Shown: in pieces, positions 63,305 through 64,000 of the stretch
Position numbering within the stretch: the first letter of the stretch is position 1
Layout: the number at the start of each line of letters is the position of its first letter
Source of the DNA: Caballeronia catudaia
GTDB lineage: Bacteria > Pseudomonadota > Gammaproteobacteria > Burkholderiales > Burkholderiaceae
Assembly: GCF_001544755.2 (NCBI RefSeq)
Contig: NZ_FCOF02000006.1
Coordinates: 62,001-126,000, forward strand
Direction: 5' to 3'
DNA length: 64,000 nucleotides
Notes under the pieces: model-generated
What the model saw: only the letters and a program-made list of their open reading frames with translations
Databases searched by the model: none
Told to the model about the DNA's origin: nothing
Position numbers and translations under genes: made by a program

Positions 63305-64000
63305 TTATTTTACGATCTGCGCGAGCGCGCCGGACTTGTACTTCTCGGCGATCTTGTCGAGGGAAACCGGCTTGATCTTGCCTGCCATGCCCTCGCAGCC
63401 GAACTGCATGTAGCGCTGACGGCAAATTTCCTTCGCCGCCTCGCGCGCGGGCTTCAGATAGTCGCGCGGATCGAACTTCGACGGATTCTCGAACAGGTAG
63501 CGGCGGATCGCGCCGGTGATCGCGAGCCGCAAGTCGGTGTCGATATTCACTTTGCGCACGCCGTGCTTGATGCCTTCCTGGATCTCTTCGACGGGCACGC
63601 CATACGTTTCCTTCATGTCGCCGCCGAATTCGCGGATTTCGGCCAGCAATTCCTGCGGCACCGACGACGAACCGTGCATCACCAGATGCGTGTTCGGAAT
63701 GCGCTGGTGGATTTCGCGGATGCGGTCGATCGCGAGGATATCGCCCGTGGGCTTCTTCGAGAACTTGTACGCGCCGTGCGACGTGCCGATCGCAATCGCG
63801 AGCGCATCGCACTGCGTCTGCTTCACGAAGTCGGCGGCCTGCTCGACGTCGGTCAGAAGCTGCTCGCGCGTCATCGTGCCTTCGGCGCCGTGGCCGTCTT
63901 CCTTGTCGCCTTTCATGGTTTCGAGCGAGCCGAGCACGCCCAGTTCGGCTTCGACAGTCACGCCGATCGAATGCGAGAACTCCACGACCTGCTTCGACAC
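63305..64000 (-). CDS. fba: Class II fructose-bisphosphate aldolase, C-terminal part (runs off right edge)
   Basis: About 231 C-terminal residues of a class II (metal-dependent) aldolase are visible. They include [17 protein letters not shown] with a metal-site Glu region, [13 protein letters not shown] with a metal-ligand His, [13 protein letters not shown] with another His, and [21 protein letters not shown] for the phosphate/substrate loop. The frame is still open at base 64000, so the apparent first residue is internal and about 120 residues lie outside the window. It interconverts fructose 1,6-bisphosphate with DHAP and glyceraldehyde 3-phosphate. Order fba-purC-purE-purK is usual in Burkholderia relatives. 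Confidence 0.94.
   Translation of the reverse strand: MSKQVVEFSHSIGVTVEAELGVLGSLETMKGDKEDGHGAEGTMTREQLLTDVEQAADFVKQTQCDALAIAIGTSHGAYKFSKKPTGDILAIDRIREIHQRIPNTHLVMHGSSSVPQELLAEIREFGGDMKETYGVPVEEIQEGIKHGVRKVNIDTDLRLAITGAIRRYLFENPSKFDPRDYLKPAREAAKEICRQRYMQFGCEGMAGKIKPVSLDKIAEKYKSGALAQIVK

Noticed and set aside
1-64000. tRNA, rRNA, riboswitch and complete insertion sequence
   Set aside because: No cloverleaf with a plausible anticodon arm and CCA-proximal stem, no rRNA-like conserved blocks and no transposase motifs were found by eye on either strand.

Overview
The window is a 64 kb piece of a GC-rich betaproteobacterial chromosome, most likely Burkholderia sensu lato (Caballeronia or Paraburkholderia). 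This is inferred from codon usage, two linked RND efflux operons, the order fba-purC-purE-purK-sua5, and a dispersed intergenic repeat type that I recall from this group. No rRNA or tRNA genes, complete insertion sequences or prophage genes were seen. Both window edges cut through genes: an MFS transporter on the left and fructose-bisphosphate aldolase on the right.

Layout. 0-4.1 kb: two MFS transporters, then the homogentisate branch of tyrosine/phenylalanine catabolism (hmgA and fahA, overlapping by 4 bp). 4.3-6.8 kb: a degenerate EAL protein and a probable polymorphic toxin with a downstream immunity candidate. 7-22 kb: a polyol/pentitol region. It holds an FGGY kinase, dalD (D-arabinitol 4-dehydrogenase), xylB, a SorC-type regulator, a four-part sugar-alcohol ABC transporter with an embedded HAD phosphatase, and an SDR polyol dehydrogenase; a GT25 glycosyltransferase and a MOSC protein sit inside it. 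The logic is import, oxidation to a ketose, then phosphorylation to xylulose 5-phosphate. A very similar motif containing an inverted repeat lies upstream of both dalD and the SDR gene, about 13 kb apart, and is probably the operator of a common regulator.

22-25 kb: zur-znuA-znuC-znuB, a self-contained zinc uptake operon with a candidate Zur box. 25.9-30.7 kb: glutathione-dependent formaldehyde detoxification (frmA and its esterase), an AGE-family sugar isomerase and a second xylulokinase. 31-32.4 kb: an NCS2 nucleobase permease. 32.6-46.3 kb: two tandem, clearly paralogous RND tripartite efflux operons (adaptor, pump, outer-membrane factor) and a divergent TetR repressor with a strong AcrR-like operator. 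46.2-49.9 kb: an isochorismatase-like hydrolase, a GlxA-type regulator broken by a single-base frameshift, a CoxG-like protein, a DUF427 protein and a secreted protein.

50-57.3 kb: envelope functions, namely a DegQ-type periplasmic protease, an OmpR-type two-component system, DacB (PBP4) and a GDSL lipoprotein esterase. An 8-bp repeat in 14 perfect copies lies between the protease and the sensor kinase. 57.5-59.3 kb: a DUF1778-GNAT toxin-antitoxin pair beside a 12-repeat, type I-E-like CRISPR array with no cas genes in the window and unusually eroded repeats. 59.4-64 kb: housekeeping genes (sua5, purK, purE, purC, fba).

The most unusual items are two ~660-bp intergenic elements (12.0 and 25.2 kb), each built as an imperfect inverted repeat and facing each other across 13 kb; the toxin/immunity pair bordered by fragments of the same element's outer edges; the shared polyol operator; and the orphan CRISPR array next to an acetyltransferase toxin. 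All function calls rest on reading sequence and recalled family motifs; no database search was run.
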